Below, piece by piece: positions 18,947 through 28,248 of a stretch of DNA of 35,033 nt; position 1 is the stretch's first letter, and the number at the start of each line of letters is the position of its first letter. The stretch lies in contig LKNA01000030.1 of the NCBI GenBank assembly GCA_001564065.1, positions 1 through 35,033 of the forward strand, read 5' to 3'. A program made the translations under genes and the position numbers. This DNA comes from Chitinophagaceae bacterium T5-Br10_B2g13 (GTDB lineage Bacteria; Bacteroidota; Rhodothermia; Balneolales; Balneolaceae). The notes under the pieces were generated by a model. The model searched no databases. It worked only from the letters and a program-made list of their open reading frames with translations, and had not been told where the DNA came from.

Positions 18947-20104
18947 ATGCACAAAAGTTTACGATCTAACAATGACCCTCCCGTCCGCAAGATCATTCAT
19001 GTGGATATGGACGCTTTTTATGCATCAGTGGAGCAGCGGGATCATCCGGATTATCGTAACAAACCGCTTGTAGTGGGCGGTTCACCTCAGGGGCGCGGCG
19101 TTGTTGCTGCTGCCAGTTACGAAGCCCGTAAATTTGGGATTCACTCTGCCATGCCGGCTTCAAGGGCGGTCAAACTTTGTCCAAGTGCTATATTTGTAAA
19201 ACCAAGATTTGACGTTTACAGAGAAGTGTCCCACCAGATCAGGGAGATCTTTTTCGACTACACCGACCTTGTTGAACCTCTGTCTCTGGATGAAGCCTAT
19301 CTTGATGTAACTGAAAACCTGAAAGGAAATCCTTCTGCCACACTGATTGCGCGCGAGATTAAAAAAAGGGTGAAACAAGAGACCGGGCTCACGGCTTCGG
19401 CCGGAGTGGCATCCAACAAGTTTTTGGCAAAAATTGCGTCTGATCTTGACAAGCCGGATGGCTTGAGCATTATCACACCTGACGAGGCGGAGGAGTTTAT
19501 CGAAAAACTACCCATTGGAGATTTTTACGGAGTTGGTAAAGCAACACAAAAAAAGATGCTGTCGCTCGGTATTAAAACAGGAGCGGACCTGAAGATGTGG
19601 GATGAGATCGACTTGGTGAAGCAGTTTGGCAAATCGGGCCATCACTACTACCGCATTGCCCGCGGTATTGACAATCGGCAGGTTAAGCCCAATCGCATAC
19701 GAAAATCGATCGGGAAAGAGCGCACCTTTTCTGAGGATATTTCCGACCTTGAATGGATTGAAAATTTCCTGGATGAGCTCTCCGTGAAAATCGCCGAATC
19801 CATGAAAAAACTGGATGCCACGGGCAAAACGATAACGCTGAAAGCCCGATACAAAAATTTTGAAACCGTAACCCGAAGCAGCACTTTACACCACTTTACC
19901 AACGACCCTAAAGAGATTTCCAAAATTGCCAAAATACTCCTGCAGGAGACGGAAACGGGTGCACGGGAAGTACGCCTGCTGGGGATCTCAATCTCATCAC
20001 TGAATTTGACTGAGGGTGGAGCGAGCGGTGAACAGTTGGAGATTCCTTTTAAAGAAAGAAATAGAAAGATTATCAGTAACTTCGTTGATGATCACAATAC
20101 CTAA
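18947..20104 (+). CDS. dinB: DNA polymerase IV (Y-family translesion polymerase)
   Basis: Error-prone polymerase that copies past damaged template bases. The 385-residue product has the Y-family catalytic acids: Asp20 in VDMDAFYASVE, and Asp115 and Glu116 in SLDEAYLDVT. It also has the steric-gate region, the thumb helix-hairpin-helix (FYGVGKATQKKMLSLGIKTGADL), the little-finger segment SIGKERTF, and a C-terminal beta-clamp motif (QLEIPF). ATG at 18947 is chosen; an upstream in-frame ATG at 18878 would add a 23-residue stretch not typical of the family and would overlap the control region. It is divergent from the GlsB-like gene. Confidence 0.95.
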   Translation: MHKSLRSNNDPPVRKIIHVDMDAFYASVEQRDHPDYRNKPLVVGGSPQGRGVVAAASYEARKFGIHSAMPASRAVKLCPSAIFVKPRFDVYREVSHQIREIFFDYTDLVEPLSLDEAYLDVTENLKGNPSATLIAREIKKRVKQETGLTASAGVASNKFLAKIASDLDKPDGLSIITPDEAEEFIEKLPIGDFYGVGKATQKKMLSLGIKTGADLKMWDEIDLVKQFGKSGHHYYRIARGIDNRQVKPNRIRKSIGKERTFSEDISDLEWIENFLDELSVKIAESMKKLDATGKTITLKARYKNFETVTRSSTLHHFTNDPKEISKIAKILLQETETGAREVRLLGISISSLNLTEGGASGEQLEIPFKERNRKIISNFVDDHNT

Positions 20105-20119
20105 ACTTTATAGTCAATC

Positions 20120-21298
20120 ATGCCCAAACGTACGATCATCAAAGCACTCACCGCTTTATTGATACTGCCCCTGATCCTATCCTGTTCAACCAAAAGCGAC
20201 ATCGAACTGCCTGAGGATATTCGGGAGCTGGATAATCTGACTGTATATCCGATTGAAGAGAGCACGGACTACGAAATGAGCCTGAATGAAATTGCCAGAA
20301 TTGACGATTCCGGCGAAGTGCTGCTCGGCCGGATTTCTGACGTGCGGACTGATGGTGAAGGGCGAATATTTGTTGCCGATGACTCCGAGAAAAGAATCAA
20401 TTTATACACGCCGGATGGAGAGTTTAGCCAAAGCGTTGGCCGAAGTGGGCAGGGGCCCGGTGAATTTGAAACTGTTCATAATTTAATGATCGATGAAACA
20501 CATATTTACGCTCAGGATTTCAATAAACGCATGATTCACTCCTATTTGCTGAGTACGATGGAATTTGATAAATCGATACCATTGATGAGTGAAAATCAGA
20601 GGTCTGTGTTGCCGGAAGGATACTTTCCGGGTGGCTTTCAGGTGCTGCCCGATGGTCAGTTTTTGTTCTACTACGGGCAGTCATTTGGGAGGAACGACGA
20701 CGAGTCTGAGCAAAGAATGGATCTAATATACAGGGCAGACCGGGAGGGTCAGCTGTCTGCAGAACCCATTCTGGAACTGGAGACAGTAGATCCTATTGTT
20801 CTGCGTACGGATAATAGCATTAGCGTTTTTGGAGCGCCGTTTTTAGCCAGAGTATTGAATTCATTTTCACCGGTACAAGGGATTGTGGTTAATCGGACTG
20901 ACCGATTTTTGTTTAAAATATACGATGAGAATGGAAATTACCGGCGGGCGTTTTATTATCCATTTCCGCGAAAGGAGTTAACCCGTGACGAAGCTTTAAA
21001 TCAGTATAACAACGAGGGGTACAGGCGGGCCGTCAGGAGTTACGATTTGCCGGAAACATGGCCAGCAGTCAGGGAGTTTTTGATTGATGATGAAGGCCGT
21101 TTTTGGGTAACAACAATAGTTGATAACCGGGATTTCGTTGAGTTGTGGATGTTGGACGAACAAGGAAAACTGTTGGCTAAAGAAACCCTCCCAACTTCTC
21201 ACAACCTCAAGCATGTTCAAAATGACACTCTTTATATGCTTGAGGAGAGCGATCTGGGATTGATTGAGATTGTAATCTATCAACTCTCATTAATTTGA
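20120..21298 (+). CDS. 6-bladed beta-propeller lipoprotein
   Basis: A 392-residue exported lipoprotein: basic start, hydrophobic stretch and lipobox LILSC with Cys22 as the lipid-anchored residue. The body has propeller-like strands with the repeated pattern seen in ISDVRTDGEGRIFVADDSEKRINLYTPDGEF and the GRSGQGPGEF loop, typical of the NHL-like family common in Bacteroidota and Balneolota. The binding partner is unknown. It follows dinB by 15 bases but probably has no functional tie to it. Confidence 0.8.
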   Translation: MPKRTIIKALTALLILPLILSCSTKSDIELPEDIRELDNLTVYPIEESTDYEMSLNEIARIDDSGEVLLGRISDVRTDGEGRIFVADDSEKRINLYTPDGEFSQSVGRSGQGPGEFETVHNLMIDETHIYAQDFNKRMIHSYLLSTMEFDKSIPLMSENQRSVLPEGYFPGGFQVLPDGQFLFYYGQSFGRNDDESEQRMDLIYRADREGQLSAEPILELETVDPIVLRTDNSISVFGAPFLARVLNSFSPVQGIVVNRTDRFLFKIYDENGNYRRAFYYPFPRKELTRDEALNQYNNEGYRRAVRSYDLPETWPAVREFLIDDEGRFWVTTIVDNRDFVELWMLDEQGKLLAKETLPTSHNLKHVQNDTLYMLEESDLGLIEIVIYQLSLI

Positions 21299-21326
21299 TG
21301 ATGAGAATGTTTCAAAACAACGTACG

Positions 21327-22322
21327 ATGGACCCGTTAACTCACGGCCTGGTCGGGGCAACCGCTGCACAATCCGGAGCTGATAAAGATAAACTGAGACC
21401 CGCAGCTTTTACCGGTGCTCTGTCTGCCATGATGGCCGATCTGGATTACTATATTCACATTCCATCCGATCCGCTTTTTAATATCGAAATACACAGACAG
21501 TTCAGCCACTCACTGATTTTTATTCCTGTTGGGGCACTCATTGCCTCGGTTCTTCTATGGTTTTTTTTAAAGAAATATCTCAGTTTCAAAGAGCTCTATT
21601 TCTACTCCATTTTAGGTTATGCCACAGCCGGACTCCTGGACGCCTTTACCAGCTATGGTACTCAGCTTCTCTGGCCATTTCTTGATACTCGTTTTGCCTG
21701 GAACCTGGTCTCAGTAGTCGACCCGATTATCACTATCGGTTTGATTCTATTTGTTGGATTTGCTCTTCTGAAAAAACAAAAAATGTACGTCTGGTTCGCA
21801 GGAGGCTGGCTCGCCTTATTTCTGCTGTTTGGATGGATTCAACATCAGCGGGCTACTTCAGCTGCCGAGTCTTTAGCCGAATCCCGTGGACACTCCATCG
21901 AAGAGATAGTGGTGAAACCCACAATTGCGAATCAGCGGGTTTGGAGAGCCAATTACATTGCCGAGAATATTATTTACACGGATGCCGTTCGCACCGGCCT
22001 GATTTCCGGAATTAATATTTACGAAGGAGAGTCTGCTCCGCGAATTATCATCGAAGAGGATTTTTCACAGTTTGAGGGCACGGTGATGTACGAGGACCTT
22101 ATGCGATTCAAGCATCTATCCGATAATTTTTTGATTCGTCACCCCGACTATCCCGATGTGATTGGCGATGCACGCTACTCGATGCTTCCAACCAAACTCA
22201 CTCCGCTCTGGGGAGTAAAAACGGATACAACTCAAACCGACACACATCTTCCCTTTCTCTACTTCCGTGATGCAAGTGAAGAGGTTCGTGAAAGCTTTAT
22301 GGATATGCTGCTGGGTAAGTAG
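21327..22322 (+). CDS. Membrane-bound metal-dependent hydrolase (YdjM/DUF457 family)
   Basis: A 331-residue protein with about four to five membrane segments in the N-terminal half. It carries the family's metal-ligand pattern: MDPLTHGLVGA at the start, DLDYYIH (residues about 38-44) and HRQFSHSL (about 56-63), with Asp in VVDPI. The C-terminal half (from about residue 195) is soluble and probably faces the periplasm or cytosol. The biochemical activity of this family is poorly known; some members are induced by DNA damage. It lies 28 bases after the propeller lipoprotein gene. Confidence 0.8.
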   Translation: MDPLTHGLVGATAAQSGADKDKLRPAAFTGALSAMMADLDYYIHIPSDPLFNIEIHRQFSHSLIFIPVGALIASVLLWFFLKKYLSFKELYFYSILGYATAGLLDAFTSYGTQLLWPFLDTRFAWNLVSVVDPIITIGLILFVGFALLKKQKMYVWFAGGWLALFLLFGWIQHQRATSAAESLAESRGHSIEEIVVKPTIANQRVWRANYIAENIIYTDAVRTGLISGINIYEGESAPRIIIEEDFSQFEGTVMYEDLMRFKHLSDNFLIRHPDYPDVIGDARYSMLPTKLTPLWGVKTDTTQTDTHLPFLYFRDASEEVRESFMDMLLGK

Positions 22323-22404
22323 GTGAGATTTTTAGAAACCCTGCTACAAGTTTTAAAATAGTGAGGATTCAATTTTAAATCGTTGCCTTTGGCCATCGAT
22401 CCTT

Positions 22405-22434
22405 CCCCTCCTTGCCAAGGAGGGGAGTTTTTTT
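22405..22434 (+). terminator. Terminator-like dispersed palindrome
   Basis: CCTCCTTG/CAAGGAGG forms a strong stem followed by seven T. It ends the preceding gene unit and also matches the palindrome family found at 34263-34283. Confidence 0.7.
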
Positions 22435-22474
22435 ATTCCTTTTATAAAAAATAACACCGTCCCTAAAACTATTT

Positions 22475-23101
22475 GTGGGTTTGCCTCGTCTTTACACTAA
22501 ACGCAATGAAAATCGACCTCGAGGTTTGAAAAATCAGGATGATTCATATTTAGCGAAGTACCTGCAAAATGGACATAGAGCCTCTTTTCAGGTAATTGCC
22601 GACCGGTGGTATCCGGCGATCTACCGTTTTGCCTACAGCTATTTTGGCAACAGGGATGATGCGGCCGAAATAGCACAGAAAACACTGATCAAAGTTCATG
22701 AAAACATCCGGTCGCTAAAAGAGGTTGCATCTTTTAAATCGTGGATCTACAGGATCGCCAATAATCTCTGCCTGGATGAGATGAAACGGGCCGGTAGACG
22801 AAAATCAGAACCCCTGAACCTGATTCCGAAAGAGCAACAATTTTCTGAGTCGACACCGGCGTTAGAAATCGAGACAAAAGAGTTAAACTCGCTTATTCAG
22901 CAGGCACTGAACCAGCTGCCGGAAGAGATTCGAGCCGTGGTCATCTTAAAACAGTTTGAAGAGATGACATTCAGTGAAATTGGCGATGTCCTTCAAATAC
23001 CGGAGGGAACAGCCAAAACAAGAATGTACAAGGGATTGAGTCAATTAGGCTCAATTCTGAAACAGTGGAATATTGAAACCGACTATCTGAACAATGATTG
23101 A
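22475..23101 (+). CDS. ECF-type RNA polymerase sigma factor
   Basis: A sigma-70 family extracytoplasmic-function factor of 208 residues. Region 2 is FQVIADRWYPAIYRFAYSYFGNRDDAAEIAQKTLIKVHENI with SFKSWIYRIANNLCLDEMKR. Region 4 with a helix-turn-helix is LPEEIRAVVILKQFEEMTFSEIGDVLQIPEGTAKTRMYKG. The gene for a probable membrane anti-sigma factor follows with an 8-base overlap. The start is uncertain: GTG at 22475 is given, but TTG at 22526 would give a more usual N-terminus (KNQDDSYLAKYL). No ATG is in frame. It most likely directs its own operon, including the duplicated-domain secreted protein. Confidence 0.88.
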   Translation: MGLPRLYTKRNENRPRGLKNQDDSYLAKYLQNGHRASFQVIADRWYPAIYRFAYSYFGNRDDAAEIAQKTLIKVHENIRSLKEVASFKSWIYRIANNLCLDEMKRAGRRKSEPLNLIPKEQQFSESTPALEIETKELNSLIQQALNQLPEEIRAVVILKQFEEMTFSEIGDVLQIPEGTAKTRMYKGLSQLGSILKQWNIETDYLNND

Positions 23102-23753
23102 TAAAAAAACAGAACAACAATTGATGGATTATCTCTTTGATGAGATGACCTCAGAGGAACGGAAAAAGTTTGAGCAAAAACTTCAAGGCAATGAAGAGTT
23201 GCAGGAAAAATTGAACGACCTGAAGGCGACTCAATCAATCCTTTCCGGATATAGTGATGAGTTGGATCAGAATATTCCTGCTCCAGAGCCGACTCATCTT
23301 CAGATTGAAACAGGTTGCAGTTCAGATAACGGACGAATCAAATACGGCTGGATTGCAGCGGCAGCTGTTGTTCTTATTGGGATTTTAATTGGGTTGTTTG
23401 GGGCAGTACAGTTCGGTCAGACCGATCAGGGGTATTACCTGACGTTTGGGAATCCACCGGTTCAGGCTGAACAGGCCGGAATTTCTGAAGTTGAGCTGAA
23501 CCAAATCGTAGCCCAGATCCAAACGGAAAATGCACTTATGCTGAACTCAATGATGGAGCAAGTTCAGCAAGAGCAGGCGGTTCAATTCAACGAATCCCTG
23601 ACCGCCCTGGCCGATTACTACGAAGAGCGCCGGAACAGGGATCTGATGCTTTTTACAGAGGGACTGCTTCAGCTGGAAGAGTCTACCGCCAATCGTATTG
23701 ATCGTACAAACCGGGCTTTAAACGGAATTATCTACGCGCTGAGTAACGAATAA
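23094..23753 (+). CDS. Putative membrane anti-sigma factor
   Basis: A 219-residue protein with an N-terminal helical cytosolic part (residues 1-80, start MIDKKTEQQLMDYLFDEMTSEE) of the kind that holds sigma factors. One membrane helix lies at about 85-107 (WIAAAAVVLIGILIGLFGAV). The C-terminal part is helical, coiled-coil-like and Gln-rich and would face the periplasm. It has no HxxxCxxC zinc motif, so it is not a ZAS-type factor. The 8-base overlap with the sigma gene and a 21-base gap to the secreted protein imply one operon. Confidence 0.7.
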   Translation: MIDKKTEQQLMDYLFDEMTSEERKKFEQKLQGNEELQEKLNDLKATQSILSGYSDELDQNIPAPEPTHLQIETGCSSDNGRIKYGWIAAAAVVLIGILIGLFGAVQFGQTDQGYYLTFGNPPVQAEQAGISEVELNQIVAQIQTENALMLNSMMEQVQQEQAVQFNESLTALADYYEERRNRDLMLFTEGLLQLEESTANRIDRTNRALNGIIYALSNE

Positions 23754-23774
23754 CGAACATTAAAACCTACTGAC

Positions 23775-25046
23775 ATGAAAGCATTTAATATTTTTGTATG
23801 TACACTTATTTTTCTTGCACTCTCTTTCAATACCGTACTCGCCCAGGATGAGGCCCTGCAGCGAGAGATGCGAATTGCGGAGAGTATTTTAGGAGAAATC
23901 TTTACCGGCGAGGTGCAGTCGCCAATCCCTATTAGCTGGGCCCGAACTGCCCACGTCAGTTCGGAGTATATTCCCGGTTACGGAGTTCATCTCAGTGCAG
24001 GTGAGAATATTTCGTCAGGCTCGATTCGTGTTTCAGGAACAGTACGTATCGAACGAAAAGATGGAGATAATGAAACCGTTGAGAGCCGCTCATCGAGTGA
24101 GGAAATAGAGAAGAAAATAATGGAATACATCACTCAGTATGCATCCACAATGCAGAGTTTACAGGAAGATGAAGTGCTTAGGATTTCATACGGTTTAAGG
24201 CGCGCCACCGACGGTTCTATTGCGATCTTCACAGGACTGCAGGAGTACACAATGGATATTCCAAAGCTTAGCTTTGTTGTCAAATCTGAAGATCTGAGGC
24301 AACACCGCGAAGGGAGAATTTCTGACGAACAACTTATGGATCGGGTTGAAAAACAGGATCTGAGTGAACTGCAGGATATCCGGGATTTCAATATTTTTTC
24401 TACAGTTTTGGAAGCTTCTCTCAACAGCGCCGATACAGAACAGCTGCGTGTAAATCGTAAGCCTGCTTATGATTATCTGCCGGGGCTGGGTGTGCATTTT
24501 CACGTAAACATTTCCGGCCGGTCAGGCTTCAATTTCGCCCCGCTGTTTGACATGGCGCGCGAAATTGACGGACTCGATTTTGACGACGTTGATATCAACA
24601 TAGATCTGGGAAATATAAGCAGTGGTGAAAGCAGAGAGGGCAGATTCTCGTTTAGAATCCCCGACAGTCTGGGGTTTGAATTTAATCTCGACTCACTAAA
24701 TATCAACTCGGAAGAGTTTCAAAAACGAATGGCAGAAGTTCGTGAAAGAAGTGAGGAGATGCGTAAACGGGGTGAGGAAGTACGCAGCGAAATTGAAATT
24801 CAAATGAGTCAACAGAACAGAGCGGATCTCTCCGCGGATGTAGAGAAGATCAAATCGGCGCTGATTGAAACGATCCGTGATTATGGAAGTACGCTCAGCT
24901 CATTGCAGAGCGATGAGTTGCTGCGAATCACCCTGAACTGGAGCGGACGCAATGAGAGCCTGCCAAGGCAGACAGTGGTGAGAATTACAAAACAGAATTT
25001 ATTAAACGGTGCTGAACCGGTTATGGAAGATCTCAGCCGCAGATGA
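23775..25046 (+). CDS. Secreted protein with a duplicated domain, function unknown
   Basis: A 423-residue protein with a signal peptide (hydrophobic residues 4-20, cleavage near VLA-QDE). The mature part contains two copies of one unit. Copy 1 has YIPGYGVHL at 65-73 and IMEYITQYASTMQSLQEDE(V)LRISY from 115. Copy 2 has YLPGLGVHF at 234-242 and LIETIRDYGSTLSSLQSDELLRITL from 363. Charged helices at 310-350 form a probable coiled coil in copy 2. I do not recognise a named family. As the third gene of the sigma/anti-sigma operon, it may be the periplasmic input or the product of that stress circuit (inference). Confidence 0.72.
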   Translation: MKAFNIFVCTLIFLALSFNTVLAQDEALQREMRIAESILGEIFTGEVQSPIPISWARTAHVSSEYIPGYGVHLSAGENISSGSIRVSGTVRIERKDGDNETVESRSSSEEIEKKIMEYITQYASTMQSLQEDEVLRISYGLRRATDGSIAIFTGLQEYTMDIPKLSFVVKSEDLRQHREGRISDEQLMDRVEKQDLSELQDIRDFNIFSTVLEASLNSADTEQLRVNRKPAYDYLPGLGVHFHVNISGRSGFNFAPLFDMAREIDGLDFDDVDINIDLGNISSGESREGRFSFRIPDSLGFEFNLDSLNINSEEFQKRMAEVRERSEEMRKRGEEVRSEIEIQMSQQNRADLSADVEKIKSALIETIRDYGSTLSSLQSDELLRITLNWSGRNESLPRQTVVRITKQNLLNGAEPVMEDLSRR

Positions 25047-25072
25047 TGCGTGAGATGACCTCTCGCAAAAAG

Positions 25073-25110
25073 AAAGCCTCATTCGGAGCAATCCAAATGA
25101 GGCTTTTTTT
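25073..25110 (+). terminator. Rho-independent terminator of the sigma operon
   Basis: AAAGCCTCATT pairs with AATGAGGCTTT (11 bp), followed by a T run, 26 bases after the last gene. Confidence 0.9.
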
Positions 25111-25148
25111 ATTAGTATACCGGTCAGCTTGTCCGGGGCATGTAATCT

Positions 25149-25583
25149 CTAGCCATTCAACTTGTGATCAAGTGTAATTTCGCAATCCAATACTTTAGAA
25201 ACCGGGCAGCCTTCTTTGGCACCATTTGCTATTTCAGCAAATTCATCTTCTGATATTTCCGGGACTGTGGCATCCAGTTTTAAGTTGATTTTTGTGATTG
25301 CCCATCCTTCACCATCTTTATCCAACGACAGATTTGCATTAACATTAATTTCATCTGCAGTGTAACCGGCTTTACCAAGTTCTACACTGAGCGCCATTGC
25401 AAAACATCCTGCATGCGCCGTTGCAATCATCTCTTCGGGATTTGTGCCTTTTTTGCCATCCTCATTTTCGAACCGAAGTTTAACTGAGTAAGGCTGCTCA
25501 TCAAAAGCGCCGCTTTGTGTGGTTAGTGTTCCTGAACCTTCCAGTCCTGATCCTTTCCAAACTGCTTTTCCTGTTCTTTTCAT
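25149..25583 (-). CDS. osmC: OsmC-family peroxiredoxin-like protein
   Basis: OsmC reduces organic hydroperoxides with two reactive cysteines. The 144-residue product has both: Cys60 in the AHAGCFAMALS helix and Cys126 in EGCPVSKVL. The N-terminal strand set (GKAVWKGSGLEGSGTLTTQSG) and GTNPEEMIA match the OsmC subfamily rather than Ohr. It is monocistronic, divergent from the efflux adaptor gene. Confidence 0.92.
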   Translation of the reverse strand: MKRTGKAVWKGSGLEGSGTLTTQSGAFDEQPYSVKLRFENEDGKKGTNPEEMIATAHAGCFAMALSVELGKAGYTADEINVNANLSLDKDGEGWAITKINLKLDATVPEISEDEFAEIANGAKEGCPVSKVLDCEITLDHKLNG

Positions 25584-25770
25584 AGTCTCTTTGTTTTTGT
25601 GATTCGATGTTATCCGATTTCATTGATAGAAAAATAATACCGAAAATTTCGTTCAAAAATTCAATTAACCCTATTTGTGTGTTCCATTAGCCGAAAATTT
25701 TATTCTACTGTTAATCACTGTTTTTTCAGTCACTTTTGAGTCATACTATCAAACCTTATTCCGGTATACG

Positions 25771-25786
25771 GTTACTCAGAAGTAAC
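25771..25786. promoter_or_regulatory. Small inverted repeat between osmC and the efflux genes
   Basis: GTTACT-CAGA-AGTAAC is a perfect 6-bp inverted repeat inside the 259-bp gap between the divergent osmC and adaptor genes. It could be a repressor site; no regulator gene is adjacent. Confidence 0.3.
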
Positions 25787-25842
25787 TTTAAGCGCCATAA
25801 CTCGTAGAGCAAGATAAATCTAAAATTATTTGGTGTTGAGTT

Positions 25843-26961
25843 ATGGCAAAACAAAAATTAAAAAAACGACTTTGGATTATTTTAGGAGTGATCATCATTT
25901 TTGGAGGTGGATCATTCTACTACCTGAATGGACAATCCTCCGGTAACGAGATCAAAGAGGAGCCGCATGTTGTTGCGGAAATCGGCACGGTTGTAGAGAA
26001 AGCGCTGGCCGTAGGCACTATCGAGCCGGATAATGAAATTGAGGTGAAATCGAAGATCTCCGGTGTGGTAAGCCGAATCTATGCACAACCCGGTGATTTT
26101 GTTCGTGAGGGTGAACCGCTGATTGAAGTTCGGCCCGATCCAACTCCTCTGGAGCTTGCTGAAGCCAAACGAAATCTGGAGCGAACCGAAATTGAAAAAG
26201 AGAATCTTGCCAAAGAGCTGCAAAGAATGGAGACTCTCATGGCCAGGAATTTAGTCTCACAACAGGAGTACGACCGTATTGCTCAGCAGTTTGAAGATGT
26301 AAAAGTACGGGAGCAGATCAACAGAGAACGACTGGAGCTGCTGGAGAGCGGACGAATTATGATGGGTGAAACTCTGATCGAATCGGTAATCAGAGCACCG
26401 ATCGATGGCTTTATTCTCGAAAAAATGGTAGACGTCGGTGAGCCGGTTGTCCCTCTCACATCCTATCAGGCCGGAACTGCTTTAATGAGTATTGCCGGAA
26501 TGGATCAGCTACTCTTTAAGGGAACAGTGGATGAGATTGACGTGGGTAAAATGCAAGAAGGAATGACTGCCGAAATCAAGATCGGTGCGCTGCCCGGACA
26601 AATTGTGATGGGTGAGGTTGCACGCATCTCCCTGAAAGCAAGACAGCAGGATAACGCCACCGTATTTCCGGTCGAAATTCGAATTACCGATACACAGGGA
26701 GCTGTATTGAGAGCCGGGTATTCGGCCAATGCAGATATTATCATTGAACGGGTGGAAAACATTGTGACCATTCCGGAGAGAGTTGTGATTATGAGAGATG
26801 GAAAATCCTTTGTTGAAGTTCCGGGTAATCAACCGGGAAGCCGGATTGAAAAAGAGATTGAGCTTGGTCTGAGTGATGCTATTACTGTGGCAGTTCTGGA
26901 TGGCATGGAAGAGGGTGAAAAAGTTCTGGAACGGCCAACAAAAACATTAACCGTAAGATAA
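25843..26961 (+). CDS. HlyD/MacA-type efflux periplasmic adaptor
   Basis: A 372-residue membrane-fusion protein linking an inner-membrane pump to an outer-membrane channel. It has one N-terminal membrane anchor (about 9-27), a lipoyl-like half (GVVSRIYAQPGDFVREGEPLIEV), an alpha-helical hairpin with coiled-coil pattern (about 105-165), and the second lipoyl half (SVIRAPIDGFILEKMVDVGEPV). A beta-barrel domain (GTVDEIDVGKMQEGMTAEIKIG) and a membrane-proximal domain follow. The two MacB-like permease genes follow directly, so this is their adaptor. No TolC-like gene lies in the window. Confidence 0.9.
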   Translation: MAKQKLKKRLWIILGVIIIFGGGSFYYLNGQSSGNEIKEEPHVVAEIGTVVEKALAVGTIEPDNEIEVKSKISGVVSRIYAQPGDFVREGEPLIEVRPDPTPLELAEAKRNLERTEIEKENLAKELQRMETLMARNLVSQQEYDRIAQQFEDVKVREQINRERLELLESGRIMMGETLIESVIRAPIDGFILEKMVDVGEPVVPLTSYQAGTALMSIAGMDQLLFKGTVDEIDVGKMQEGMTAEIKIGALPGQIVMGEVARISLKARQQDNATVFPVEIRITDTQGAVLRAGYSANADIIIERVENIVTIPERVVIMRDGKSFVEVPGNQPGSRIEKEIELGLSDAITVAVLDGMEEGEKVLERPTKTLTVR

Positions 26962-27014
26962 CCGGCTGATTTTTTTATAGGCCAAAACCTGTCAATACTA
27001 GCTCAAAAAAGCTC

Positions 27015-28244
27015 ATGACCCTTATAAATCATATCACCGAACTTTTCCGGAATCTAAATCAGCAGCGGCTGAGGAGTTTCCTCACCATTTTCGGCATCAT
27101 GTGGGGCACGGCTACACTGATTCTGCTGCTTGCATTCGGAATGGGATTTCGGGATCAAACCGTGCTGAACATGCGCGGCATGGGCGATCAGTTGGCTATT
27201 ATGTTTCCCGGTCAAACTACGAAAGCGTTTGAGGGATACGGCATTGGCCGGCCAATCCGCTACCGTGAATCGGATGCCCGCCTGCTTCAGGATCAGATTG
27301 CAGATATTGACGTTGCCACTCCTGAGTACATGAGCGGGATTGAAATTAAAAACGGTGATAAGAGAAGAAATTCCCAGGTTGGCGGTGTTTACCCGGTTTA
27401 TCAAGATTTGAGAAATGTATTTGAAGAACCCGGCGGGCGATGGCTCAATGAGAATGACATTGAAGAGCGGAGACGCGTCATTTTTCTGGGAAACCGACTG
27501 GCGGAAAACCTTTTTGGCGAGGAGGATCCGGTAGGTAAACAGGTGTTTGTACGCGACACGCCGTTTACGGTCATCGGTGTATTGCAGGATAAGATTCAGA
27601 ATTCATCCTATTCACAGCGGGATATGGATAGATCTTTTATTCCTGCCACTACCTTTTCGGCGATGATGGGAACCGATCAGATCAACAATATTTTGTATGT
27701 GCCACGGGATCCGGCCCTGGCTAAACAGGTTCAGGACCAGGTGTATGAAGTGATGGCCAGAAAACACAGGTTTGATCCATCCGACAGGGATGCGCTGGGT
27801 ATCTGGGACACCAACGAGTTCTGGGAATTTATTAACGTACTGTTTTTAGGAATCAACGGGTTTCTGGGACTCATTGGGTTTTTCACCCTTGCCGTAGGTG
27901 GTATTGGAGTAGCGAACATCATGTTTGTGGTAGTACAGGAGCGGATGAAAGAAATTGGCATCCGAAGATCAGTCGGGGCAAAACGGCATCATATCATGGG
28001 ACAATTTTTTGTAGAGACCTTTATGATAATTGGAATGGGCGCGGCTGCGGGATACGGAATCGGATGGCTGCTGGTTGAAGCAACTCAGAACATCCCGATC
28101 AAAGAGTTTGTAGGGGCCCCTTACTTCTCCCCCGAAGTTGGCCTGATTGCCTTTGCGGTACTTGGATTTGTAGGATTTGCCGCAGGACTGCTGCCGGCCT
28201 GGCGCGCTTCCCGGCTCGATATTGTAGAATGCTTACGGAGATAA
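27015..28244 (+). CDS. MacB/FtsX-type ABC transporter permease 1
   Basis: A 409-residue permease: N-terminal helix (about 18-42, RSFLTIFGIMWGTATLILLLAFGMG), a periplasmic MacB-type core domain (about 45-260), then three C-terminal helices. The conserved segment AVGGIGVANIMFVVVQERMKEIGIRRSVGAKR is the FtsX family coupling region that contacts the ATPase. It is 40% or more alike by eye to the next gene and looks like its tandem paralogue. No nucleotide-binding domain is fused, and no ATPase gene is adjacent, so the partner must be encoded elsewhere. Confidence 0.9.
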   Translation: MTLINHITELFRNLNQQRLRSFLTIFGIMWGTATLILLLAFGMGFRDQTVLNMRGMGDQLAIMFPGQTTKAFEGYGIGRPIRYRESDARLLQDQIADIDVATPEYMSGIEIKNGDKRRNSQVGGVYPVYQDLRNVFEEPGGRWLNENDIEERRRVIFLGNRLAENLFGEEDPVGKQVFVRDTPFTVIGVLQDKIQNSSYSQRDMDRSFIPATTFSAMMGTDQINNILYVPRDPALAKQVQDQVYEVMARKHRFDPSDRDALGIWDTNEFWEFINVLFLGINGFLGLIGFFTLAVGGIGVANIMFVVVQERMKEIGIRRSVGAKRHHIMGQFFVETFMIIGMGAAAGYGIGWLLVEATQNIPIKEFVGAPYFSPEVGLIAFAVLGFVGFAAGLLPAWRASRLDIVECLRR

Positions 28245-28248
28245 AACC

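Noticed and set aside
22506-22529. Seven-residue leader peptide (ATG at 22506, TGA at 22527) overlapping a TTG of the sigma factor gene
   Set aside because: The TTGA overlap is tempting as coupling, but there is no ribosome site before the ATG and the sigma start itself is uncertain.
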